From positions 796,081 through 860,080 of the forward strand of contig CM018606.1 in NCBI GenBank assembly GCA_009192285.1: 64,000 nucleotides of DNA, written 5' to 3'. Numbering within the stretch: the stretch's first letter is position 1; each line of letters opens with the position of its first letter. Both the position numbers and the translations under genes were made by a program. Below the pieces are notes generated by a model, which was given only the letters and a program-made list of their open reading frames with translations, ran no database searches and was not told where the DNA came from. This stretch comes from Morchella semilibera. Taxonomy: Eukaryota > Ascomycota > Pezizomycetes > Pezizales > Morchellaceae. Shown here in pieces: positions 47,909-57,887 of the stretch.

Positions 47909-50900
47909 ATGGATCACCGCCATCACCACTCGCTCGGTGGCCCTCCTGGGCCCCCAACAAGCCTTCCCCCTCGCGCCCCCCAGGGCCACCATGACGACCG
48001 TGATCGCTCTATTCCACCAGGCCCTCCAAAACGATCTAGAATGGATACACGGACACCTCCAAATGGCGACATTTACCATTCCCACCTTCAACAGCAACAA
48101 CACATGCACGCTGGTATTCCGAGGCAGTACAAGGAGGTTTCAAGGTCGCCAGAGATTGAGAGAATGAGCGGGCCCGGGGGATACAGAAATGCTCCTCCTC
48201 CTCCTCCTCCTCCCCCACCAGGTCACCCATCTCATTCGTCTCAGCAGCAGCAACGCCACGGTTAGTATAATTCCTTTATACGATTATTTTCTCTAATACC
48301 TTCTCCTCAATCCTTTTCCATCCCCACCCTTTTTTATTATTTACTTTTTCTATTTTCATTTGGGTGTGTGGCGTTACACGACGAAGACTTGTTCGCCATT
48401 ATCATGCTCGGGATTTCGCGCTTCCAGTAACTTTACACATTGGTGGTGTCTTCTCTAGGAAAGATAAGCCGTGTGCTGTGTGCCTGTCGCTTCGGGACCT
48501 GAGTGGCTGACCCGTCACTATCTGAACAGAATCGGTACCTCAAACCAACGCAATTCATGTTGCAAGCCGCAGCTCACCGTTCATGCCACCTCCTAGAACA
48601 TCAACACCAGAAACGCATCAGCGAGTATCTTCTCACAGCTCGCCGCATCTTTTCCGAGGTTCGTAATTGTGATCCTTCCCCCCGCTTGAACCCGGACTAG
48701 TTCCTTAGCATGCCAGGGCGCGCTAAACCATAAATGACGATCGCGCTAAGAACTAACCGATCCCGCATTTTAAACTTTTAGCACCCCCTCCTCCTCCTCC
48801 ACCTCCTCCACAAGACCCGATGATGCAACAATCGTTACAACAGCAACACGTTCAGCAGCACCACCGCGGTATGCCGCCCCCGAGTTCACCTCATCACGTC
48901 CTGGCGCCTCCACCGCAACAGCCTCAACAGCGACCGCCTCCCCCTAGTCATCACCACCCTTCAGGTCCGCCGCCGTTCGGTCAGGGACCGTCTGGCGGCC
49001 CTGGGCGAGACCTGCCGTCACTATCCAGTCTATCAAGCAGCCGGCCGAGCATGTCTATCTCTTCAATGCTCGGTTCGAGTGACCCTCCAGCGCCCCCTTC
49101 ACATGCCCCTCACCCTCACCCTTCACCGATCACCACCCATTCACTCCCGCCATCATCCTCTTCAAGGCCCTCAGATTTCTCACCATTAAAGAGATCTTAC
49201 ACTCCAGATTTAAATGGAGTCTCGGGTAGTGACAGAGACAAACAGGTCAATAGCAGTTCTGCAAGCCCGAGCACGGGGACCGCCTCCTTGCCCAGTTTCG
49301 CAGGTCCCAAGTCGAATCGCACTACACCACATGACCATGTTTACCGAGCACACCAACAATTGCAATACATCGGTCGGGAACACCAGCAGGTTGAAATAAT
49401 GGGCTCCCAGGGACCACCACCACAGCGGCAAATGTCTCAACCAGTTATAAATAGTCAGAGCATATCAAGCGTGCTTCAAGATGAACCACCACCACAAAGA
49501 CCACAATTAACGAGCTCCGACTCTTATCAAGATAGGGCTAGAAAATATGACTGGCAAAAAATGGGGGAGCACCAGAGGGAAGAGGATATGAGGATACGGG
49601 AGCACAGAGAGCGCGAGCAGAGGGAGAGGGAGAGGGAAAGGGAAAGAGAGAGAGAAAGGGAAAGGGAAAGGGAACGCGAGCATAGAGAAAGGGAGAGGGA
49701 GCACAGAGAAAGAGAAGCCAAAGAAAATAGAGAAAGGACAAGAATAAGGGAAAGAGCAGAACGAGTTCCAATTGGCCAACAGCAGCAACAGCAACAGTTT
49801 GGCCGAGAGCATAGGCATGAACACCAACACCAGCACCAACCACCTCAAACTTCCAGCTCACATTTATCGTACCCCATAACAACTACATCAAGAATGATGG
49901 GTCAAGATACTATGCCTGGCCCCCCACCGGTTTCAGCAATTTCTACCTCCTCAACAATGGCAATGCCACAGACTTCAACGTCTGGAACAGGTGGACTAGG
50001 GGCAACCCCCGCCCCATTACCTACGGCTACAACAACAGGGCGAGAAGGATTTCAGCCATTTACGGCATACACAACCCCAATGCCCCCAAGTCCATTTGCC
50101 ATCACAAACCTTCCAGTCTTACCTCCTGTGGTAGAAGCAGGCCGAGATAGCAGACGACAAGGGTTTCCTGTGGGAGGCCCACCTTTTGGGAGGGATGAGC
50201 CAGCAAGAGCAGAAGACGCTTTGAGAGGAGGTCTGAGCAGGCAGTCGAGTGGTCTAGCAGATGAAGACAGAAGGCGGAGAGAGAAAGGTGGGGATGGTTT
50301 AATGAGGGAGCGAGATGGACCTCAAAGGATGAATGGACCTAGTCTTGGTGACCAGACCCAACAAAAGAGGGTGGGAATGGGAATCCAGAATATGGAAATG
50401 GTCAGCATGACACAAAAATGGAGTGAGGATTTTCACAAGGGATTAATGGAGAACAGAGAAAGGGAGAGGGAGGAAGCTGGGAAGATCAGCCTAGGGCTTG
50501 GCAAGCGAGAGAGAGAGAGAGATGAAGAGGAGGCTGCCAAAGAGAAGAAGAAAAAGCACCATCATCACCATAATCATAATCACCATTCTCACGTGCAGTA
50601 TGCTTCCTCCTTCTTTATATTTAACAGTCTAATATTCGTTTCAATAAGGCTAACGAAGTAATACTAGTACTAGCATGGTTCATCATCACCATAAAGCAGA
50701 GGAAGAAGTAGGTACTCCTAGTCTTGAAGTACCGGTTTCAAGGGCTGGTGCTCGCTCGAAATCACCTAATAGCCTCGCGCACATGCACCACCCTCATATG
50801 CATCACCCGCACGCACCAATAGTCCACCACCACCATAACCAATCTGCCCCTACGGCTGTTGCGCCCCCGCCAAAAGTAAAGACCAGCCTTCTCATAGATT

Positions 50901-51709
50901 CAACCAAGGTTATGGCCTCATTGTCAAAGCCTCGCAATTTCCTTGGCTCGGTGATATACCACCCAACTGCAACCCCCAAGCAGGGCTACTCTGTCACACA
51001 CACGTTGTTGCCAAGGTTCGAAGGGAAAGAGAATAGTATCTTCCAAGTCCGGATTCCAAGGCGGTATCTGAGCGAACAGCAGAGAAAGGAGGTGCATCGA
51101 CGTAGATGTGTTTGGGGGACAGAGGTTTATACCGATGACTCGGATGTGATGGCTGTGTTGGTCCATCTTGGAAAAATTCCGGGTGTTATGCCACCGGATG
51201 TCGACCCAGCGCTAGTGGCGGAATATGGCGCTAGAAAGATTACTACAAACGGTCAAACTAGCGCATCTCCCCGGTCTCCTCTCGTACCCTCCCCAACGAA
51301 GAAGAAGGTCAATGGAGCTGGTAGTAAAGCTGAAAAGCAACAAGTGCAAGAAATCCCAGTGATTCCGGCGGGAAAGGATCTCATTGTCAATCTCTTAATC
51401 CTTCCTACACTAGAAAAATACACAGGTTCTACATGTAACGGACTTAAGTCCCGTAGCTGGGGTACCATTCATGACGGCATGAGTTACTCCGTATGGGATA
51501 TAGAATGGGTTGAGGCAGGCGAGGCTGAATCTCGAGGAGGTGGGAGTAAGAAGAGGCGACTTGACGAACGAGATTTCGTTCGAAAATGGGGTGAACTGCC
51601 ACTAAGTCGCGGTGGTATGGGGAACAACGGGTGGAGTAAGAATCGATGGACTGTAGGTGGTGACGGTAGAGCAGGCAGTAAAGGCAAGGTTGCAGAAGTC
51701 GGAGCTTAA
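47909..51709 (+). CDS. RXT3: Rxt3-domain protein, Rpd3L histone deacetylase complex subunit
   Basis: Nuclear subunit of the large Rpd3 deacetylase complex, repressing transcription. Exons 47909-48260, 48782-50597 and 50674-51709 give about 1,067 aa. The N-terminal two thirds are low complexity: Gly/Pro/His at the start, Pro-runs, Gln-runs, and an Arg-Glu dipeptide helix at nucleotides 49600-49745. The Rxt3 domain is in exon 3: SKPRNFLGSVIYHP, then FQVRIPRRYLSEQQRKEVHR, then RRCVWGTEVYTDDSDVMAVL, and later NLLILPTLEKYTGSTCNGL and SRSWGTIHDGMSYSVWDIEW. His-rich runs end exon 2 and begin exon 3. Intron 1 is long (521 nt) and is placed because exon 1 ends and exon 2 begins in matching phase, both Pro-rich; a different first exon is possible. 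The fungal protein is much longer than yeast Rxt3 because of the disordered N-terminus. Confidence 0.9.
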
Positions 51710-53560
51710 CGATGTTTATTATTCTAGGGACACCATATCCTCACGAAGGAATAGCGAGAAATGTAATGGAGTGGGATGAAACTCACAGAAAGATTATCCT
51801 TTTTTCTCTTTCACTTTCTTTGCGTTTCAACTGTTGGCTTTTTATTTTGTTTTATTTCTCACTGTCTGGGAGGCATGCGCTCGGGGTTGGTCGGCTGTTT
51901 GTCTATCTTTTATTATTATTATTTTTTTCTCTAAAGAAAGAAGAACAGGAAGCACAAGCACTATTTATTTATTATCCATTCCTCTTCTTTCTATTAGCAT
52001 ATCCACTTTGCCTTTGACGATATATCTTTTTATCTAGCGAGCGGGCGGAAAAAATTGGGCAGGTTTTTTTTTTTGATTGCTATTTCACCTTTCACCCTTA
52101 CTTTACTTGTTTTTATTGTAACGAACTTCTCATTTCATTTCGTTTCAAGCAAGAAAAAAAAAGCCCTGTGATAGTTTTTGTTATGCGTATGTGTGTGATT
52201 CTTTCTTTTCTTTCTTTTTTTTTCTCTTCTGCCTTCGATTGATGGGAATTTGGAGTGTGACGATTTAGTACTTTATCGACGACCTTTCAAAAAACAAAAA
52301 AAATTAGTTTCTCCTCTCCCCACGTCCAAACAGAATCGAACCAGACAGCCGAGGCTATTTCAAAGCTTTGATCATGTCTTGCCCATCCCATCATCTCACC
52401 CACCCCCCCTCTTCAGAGTAGAGTACGAGTCCAGTCACCATGCAGTAATCCTAACTGTCCACTGTCTGGCCGAGCACCGCAGCGTTCGGGCCCACCCATT
52501 GGGGGGGGGATGGATGCATGGTGTTTCAGAGCTCCGATGGCGCAATCTCGCGCCCCCGAGAGGCTGGTTGTCGGCCAGACATGCATGGAAACTACATACA
52601 TACATAGGCCCTACCTACATACATGGGGAGTGCCCCTAGAGTAGAGTAGGTAGGTAGGTAGGTATGTATGTGGGTAGGGCATCGGAAAACTACCTGCATG
52701 GTCGGGGGGCGTAAGCGAGTGGTCTGGGCACCTGGGTGGGGTGCCTGGGATGTGATGTCTCTGTTTCGACACTGAGTGGGTGGGTGGGAGGAGGCAGAGG
52801 GGGGGAGATATATGCGTGTCACCAGGTATCACTCGCTCGTGCGCAGGCCCGGTTTGCTTAGGGCGGCGTGTTTCAACGTCGCGGGTAAAAGAAACAGTAG
52901 TACATAAGACAGACCACTTTTCTGTGTAATGTACCTGGCTGGTGTGGCTGGACCTCTTCCGCCGGAGGCATTGACCAACACCGTTTTACCCCCCCCCCGC
53001 CCCCCCTCTCCCCCTCGGGCCTGATATGGAAAAGAGGATTGTGAGATAAAAAAATCGTTGTTGACGGCGGCGGTGGATAGCTTTAGTTTACAAGTGTGGT
53101 GCGAGCATTGTATATATGCAGAGTAAAAAGAAAAAAAAAGATTTACAAAAGAATATAAGGGCCCTAGGAGGTACGTGGAGGCTAGGGGTACTAATGTACC
53201 CTCCATCGATCCTACCCCCCCACGGGGAAGAGCTGTTTGTCGTGACAAAGGAGAGAGTAAAGAAAGAAAGAAGGAAAGAAGAATTTTTTTATTGTTTTTT
53301 TAAAAAGGTAACGCCAGCCATCGAGGGAGTCTAGGAAGGGGCTACAACAAGTAGAACTAGAGGGCGGGAAAAAAAGGTTGTTAGCTACTTAGCTTTCCAC
53401 AACTTTGGTAATGATTAGGGGTACCGGAATATATATATATATCACAACATACCTTGTCCCAATCCTGACATCCCCACCAACAAGTCCTCTATCAATTCGT
53501 CACAGCGGTCATTTCAGGTGCACAGGGGGGGAGATGTACATTAGTAGTGGTCAGCCCCAT
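51710..53560. other. Convergent intergenic: Rxt3 and zinc-finger 3' regions
   Basis: T-rich 3' sequence follows Rxt3 (51800-52220). A GT-rich and TAGG-repeat zone with an imperfect inverted repeat lies at 52608-52680, G- and C-runs near 52502 and 52990, and an AT dinucleotide run at 53431-53441. No gene is supported. Confidence 0.5.
52608..52680. repeat. Imperfect inverted repeat, 17-nt arms
   Basis: The left arm 52608-52624 (GCCCTACCTACATACAT) pairs with the right arm 52664-52680 with one mismatch, around a 39-nt spacer that contains TAGG repeats. It may be a cruciform or hairpin, possibly part of 3' end formation of a neighbouring gene. Confidence 0.6.
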
Positions 53561-54239
53561 TTAGTTTCTAGGTAGACATTTCGCCACATGCTTCCTATGG
53601 TTCTTATCCCCCTTACACACCTTCCCGCATCCCGAGCACTCCCGATCATTCTTGCCATGCCCCGTCTGCAGTACCAAGAAAAAAGAAAAAAGAAACAAGC
53701 AATTAACCAAACCATCCCGCCCCAGGGGAATAAAGAGAGAGAAAAAAACAATAGTAGTAACAACATACCTCATTATGATATTTGAGCGCCTGCTTCGACT
53801 TGAACCTTTTCGTGCACCCCTCTACCGGGCATCTCCACCTCTGCCTCACCGCCTGTGCCTGCACCGCCACCGCCTGCACCGTCGGTACCTCCTGCCCGAA
53901 ATACGCCCCCGAGAAGTACCCACCACCCCCGGCACCCATCAATGCCGCGGTATCGTAGTGCCCCATGCCCACGCCCGGGACCATCATGATATCCTCGTAG
54001 CACCGGCCACCCTCGGGGGAGAGGTGGCCCGGCACCGGTACGCCGGCCTTCAGTGCAGCAAGGGCGAACTTGCGCCGGAACCTCTCGCGGTCGTCGTGGT
54101 TGTCGGCGGCGGCGGGGGGCGGCGGCGGTGGTGGTGTGGGTGGGAGGGGTGGAGGCGGCCATTTCCATGTCGGGGTGGGGGGATGCAGTTGCTGGACGTG
54201 CATGTTCCACATGTCGGCGGAAATCACCGTGGGATTCAT
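53561..54239 (-). CDS. Small C2H2 zinc-finger protein
   Basis: Probable nuclear DNA- or RNA-binding protein; no target can be named. Exons 54239-53769 and 53665-53561, joined across a 103-nt intron with a GTATGT donor, give 191 aa. A Pro-rich N-terminus (about 20-45) is followed by a charged helix ERFRRKFALAALKAGVPVPG and a Gly/Ala-rich middle. The canonical finger is C137-x4-C142-x12-H155-x4-H160 (RCPVEGCTKRFKSKQALKYH); the intron falls inside it. A second finger-like motif follows: C167-x2-C170-x9-H180-x2-H183-x3-C187, with Cys in place of a final His and a shortened core, near the very C-terminus. The ATG at 54239 is the first in frame, but an upstream exon cannot be excluded. I do not recognise an orthologue. 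Confidence 0.82.
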
Positions 54240-54833
54240 GGGGTTACGGGGGGGGGTTACCGCGGAGAGCGTGGGGGGGTTGGAAACTGGCCGGGGTGGG
54301 CGGGCGGGAAGGGGGGGGGGGGAGAGACTACAGTTGGTTCTGATACTGGGGGTGGGTACCGAGTAAGGCTAGCTGGGAGGCCGATTAATGGGATATACGA
54401 TGGATGGGGAAGATTTAGCTGATTGATAGTAATATAATTGGAATAGATGAGAAGATTTTGATCTTTGTACCGCCTTTTCCGGGACAACGCTGGCAGTGGG
54501 AAGCTATCACCACAAACTGACTGGTTCTCAAGCTCAAGAAACAGTCTCCGTTGATGGGCCAAGGATAGCTCGTGATGGAGAAGGAAAGGGGGGGGGAGGG
54601 CTAGTTAGGCTGAGGGGGGGTAGATAGATAGGCAGGTAGGATGGTATGGTACGTATTGTAGGTCTATAGCAATTTTTTTGTAACAGTGTGAGCCATTCAT
54701 CATCCCATCATGTGTTTTGTTTTTTCACCCCCCACCCAAAGCGATGATGCGATACTGCATTACTGGGGGTGATTATAATAATTACCGAAGAAGCTTAGAT
54801 AGAGATGAATGGATGGATTGATTGATATTATAC

Positions 54834-54885
54834 TGATGATGATAATGGTGACGATGATGATAATGGTGATGATGATGGTGATGGG
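54834..54885. repeat. GAT-rich trinucleotide microsatellite
   Basis: Degenerate tandem run of GAT with interspersed AATGGT, about 50 bases, in intergenic DNA upstream of the zinc-finger gene. Confidence 0.75.
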
Positions 54886-55394
54886 AAGGGGGGGGAGGGG
54901 GTGGGAAAGTAATTGGACGGATGTCTTGTGGTTGTGCTCGAGAGGTGGTGGTGAGGTGAGGTGAGGTGAGGTTGAGGAGAGCTTGTTAGGGCAGGTTAGG
55001 TTAGGTTGTTAGCGGAACAGGACAGAGCAGATCAGAGCAGACTGTAGTAGAAGCAGCAGCAGCAGCAGTAGTAGTAAGGGCAGTTTGAGGTCTAGAACCT
55101 TCTGAGCAACGCAACCGCACACTCGACCGACCAGCTTCAAGGGTTGTCCACAAAAGAAAAGAAAAGAAAAAAAAACTTAATTGTTTATACCTGACCTACC
55201 TACATTACCTACCGCCGCCGCCGCCTAAAAGAGAGAGAGAGTGGGAAAACAGACAGGAAAACAACCGCCAGACCCGTACATTGAGGAAACATCATCTCTG
55301 TACGTTTTTGTTTGGCTGGTTGGTTGGGGCCAGAAAAAATAAATAAAAAAAAAGATCATTACCCCCCCGGATGCCTCGGAGGGGAGGTGTTGTA

Positions 55395-55419
55395 GTTAGG
55401 GTTTGGTAAGAACCCTAAC
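55395..55419. promoter_or_regulatory. Perfect inverted telobox
   Basis: GTTAGGGTT at 55395-55403 and its exact reverse complement AACCCTAAC at 55111-55119 offset by 300, i.e. 55411-55419, with a 7-nt loop (55404-55410). Such motifs are bound by Tbf1/Teb1-type Myb proteins in several fungi. It lies about 1.2 kb upstream of the zinc-finger start. Confidence 0.6.
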
Positions 55420-57105
55420 CCATCGACCACCACCACCGCGCATAAAACATAAAAAGTCAAACTTTATTACTGGGTGCACTACGCCGGTGATAGTCACTCG
55501 GTATATATAGGCAAAAAATGGAAAATGGGTTCATTAATATAGAGGGTCTGTATTGACGTGGCCCCCTCCCCCACCCCCGGTTTTATCCGTGTGTGCAATG
55601 CTCATTCATTCAGCGAGCGGCGGAGATGGGAAGGGGGGGGGAAGTGAAAGTGTAGATAGAGAGGTACGAAAGGAATGAGTTGGTGGTGTTGTTTCGAAAT
55701 AGGCATTGTATCATCCTGGAGGGTGTGCTATGACGGCGACGATGACGATGATGGTACGAAAATTAGAAAAATTCAATAGCAGCGCGGGGTATATTGCAGA
55801 AGAGAGGGTGCATGTGACTCTTTAATTTCGAGTAGACAGTACCTACTCTAGACAGTTTCCCCTTTCCCCTACCTATCTACATCATATCATCAACAATTTG
55901 AGCTCTCCCTCTCCCCCCCTCTCTCTACCAATTGGCTATCATTTGAGCGAAGAGGAGGGGGGGGGCGGTTGCGGGTTTAAATAACGATAGACGGTACCGG
56001 CTATGATACGCAAAGCAAATCATGCACCGCTACTGATAGCTAACTCCATACAAATCCCTAACAAATCATTTAAACCCAACACTTCAGATGACTCTTCCCG
56101 GTGGTTGTGTCACACAAGACAAAGAAAAATAAAAATAAATAAAAAACAAAAAAACAGAAACAAAACACAAAAAAAACAAAAAAAAACACCAACAGATCTG
56201 TGCGCTAATATAAATCCTGTGCAGCTATGATATAGAAGGACCCCTTATCTTATCTATGTTATGTAGGTACGCATAAGCTATCGATAGTTCCCCAAGGTGA
56301 AACTTTTATCCTTGCACATGCCAGACCGGAGCGAGCCATGGGGGCTCTAGAAACGGAAGATAGAGATTCTCATGTTACATCACTCGGCTAGCGGCGGCAA
56401 TGGAGAGCGGTAGTTGGTTGTGGTGATGATGGTTGTCGAGTGATGTCGTGTGAGGGAATTCTTCTAACGGGGCATCGATCGAGCTCGTAGGTACAAGTGG
56501 AAACCCCCTGAAGTTTAAGGAGTAGCATAGCCTAGATATGTGGCAGTATCTACTTGATTTTGCAACAGAAAACTACTACACAAGGAGCTTGTTTTGTGAA
56601 TTGTGATTCCGAGCCCTGCGACATTGGTGGGCATCGGGAGTGATCTCGAAGAGTTCCAGTGCTGTTTGATATCTAGCTGCAGCATCATAGGCTCGATCCC
56701 GGCTTCTGTGTATTATGGCGTGATAGCACATGCATTTAAGCTATCTACCAAGATACATAGCCGTAGCTATGTAGAAGGGGCGTATCAGTAACCTTTACTA
56801 ATCCTATGGGGTGTAGCAGTAGGTACTGTATTTGGAGGACATAGGTTATTTTTCTGGGAAATACCTAACAAGTTGGGTTTGGATCTGTACCAAAACCTCC
56901 ACCCGTAAGAATATGAATATGAATTCAGCTAATACACGTGGGGAATTCTTTCCAATCACCTAAGTAAAAAAAGCCATCACTAAACACAAATTCATTCGAG
57001 ATTCGTACCTTTAATTTCTAGCCCAGAGAAAAGAAAAAAAAAAATCAATACCTGACCGCCCATAGAGGCGGCAGCCATATCAATTCCCTCCCCCAAGCCA
57101 GCCCC

Positions 57106-57600
57106 TCACTCCGACACCGGCTCCGGCCTGCTCGAAAACAGCAATTTCCACTCCACTATATCCACGACCTCCAGTTCCTCCCCCGCCCAGTCCCCGCCCG
57201 TCTCCTTCCCCTTCGCCTGCGGGTCCCTTCTCCTAATGACGCCCAACGGCTTCGGCAGCTTCTTCAGCGTCCCCGTGAGCCGCTGATGCTTCCCGACATA
57301 CAGATACGCGCGCCGGGCCTTTGTGCTATCCTTCTTGTCATCATCGGTCTGGATGTCTGGGAAGACGAGGCGGCCGATGGGTGTCGATGTCTCGTGGTGG
57401 TGCTGTTGGTCGAGGTCCATGGCGTCTGCGTCTGCTTCTGCTCCTTCTTCTGCGGGGGCGGGCGGCGCGGGCATGTTAATTGTGCCTTGGATCTCGAGGA
57501 GGGCCAGTCCAGACGGGGTGTGGAGGAGTTGGGGGAGGGGGTTTTGGGAGGGGGTTTTGTGAGGGGTGGAGGGGGCGGAGTGGAGAGGTATCGAGGGCAT
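57106..57600 (-). CDS. CTF8: Ctf8, subunit of the alternative clamp loader Ctf18-RFC
   Basis: Ctf8 with Dcc1 binds the C-terminus of Ctf18 and helps the alternative clamp loader act on PCNA at replication forks, promoting sister-chromatid cohesion and checkpoint signalling. Single exon, 164 aa, slightly longer than yeast Ctf8. Family blocks are clear: TPSGLALLEIQGTINMP (about 28-44), IGRLVFPDI (76-84), AYLYVGKHQRLTGTLKKLPK with PLGVIRRR, and the closing VVDIVEWKLLFSSRPEPV. An acidic Ala/Glu/Asp insert with a His-run (about 48-70) and a Lys/Gly insert separate the blocks. The ATG at 57600 is the first in frame. Its promoter must fit in the 287 bases between it and the end of the Mms22 gene upstream on the same strand. 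Confidence 0.94.
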   Translation of the reverse strand: MPSIPLHSAPSTPHKTPSQNPLPQLLHTPSGLALLEIQGTINMPAPPAPAEEGAEADADAMDLDQQHHHETSTPIGRLVFPDIQTDDDKKDSTKARRAYLYVGKHQRLTGTLKKLPKPLGVIRRRDPQAKGKETGGDWAGEELEVVDIVEWKLLFSSRPEPVSE

Positions 57601-57887
57601 TTTAGATGATAGGTTAAGGCGTCAGGTGTTTGTGAATGTTGCGTCGAGTGAGAAGTAGGCTGGTCTATTGATATTGATGGATGTCAGCTTCATACGTAGG
57701 TAGCCTGGAGACTCCAGCGCGTTCAAGGTAGTGCCAAGACATCACCGGCCTGGTTAAAGGTTTGTAAATTAATAATTGATATTTACTTCTACGTAAAATT
57801 AAGTATGTACATGTACTGATCACTGCTGTAGCAATACCGGTGGCCAATAATCACATCTAACCCGAAACATTTTAATCCCAAAAACTC

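Larger units (their letters stand above)
54240..57105. other. Gene-free stretch with repeats and inverted telobox
   Basis: Upstream of the minus-strand zinc-finger gene and downstream of Ctf8. It holds G-runs (54309-54321, 54590), a GATGAT/AATGGT repeat (54834-54885), GAGGT repeats (54951-54971), AGC/AGT repeats (55052-55075), an inverted telobox (55395-55419), C-runs near 55561, and A-rich DNA at 56118-56188. No gene is supported. Confidence 0.5.

Noticed and set aside
54053-54422. Plus-strand Gly-rich frames over the zinc-finger gene
   Set aside because: Antisense to the Pro-rich exon of the zinc-finger protein; the glycine run is simply the reverse of CCN codons.
56603-56720. tRNA-like B-box (GGCTCGATCCC) near 56689
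   Set aside because: No matching A-box upstream, and no acceptor or anticodon stem can be paired around it.
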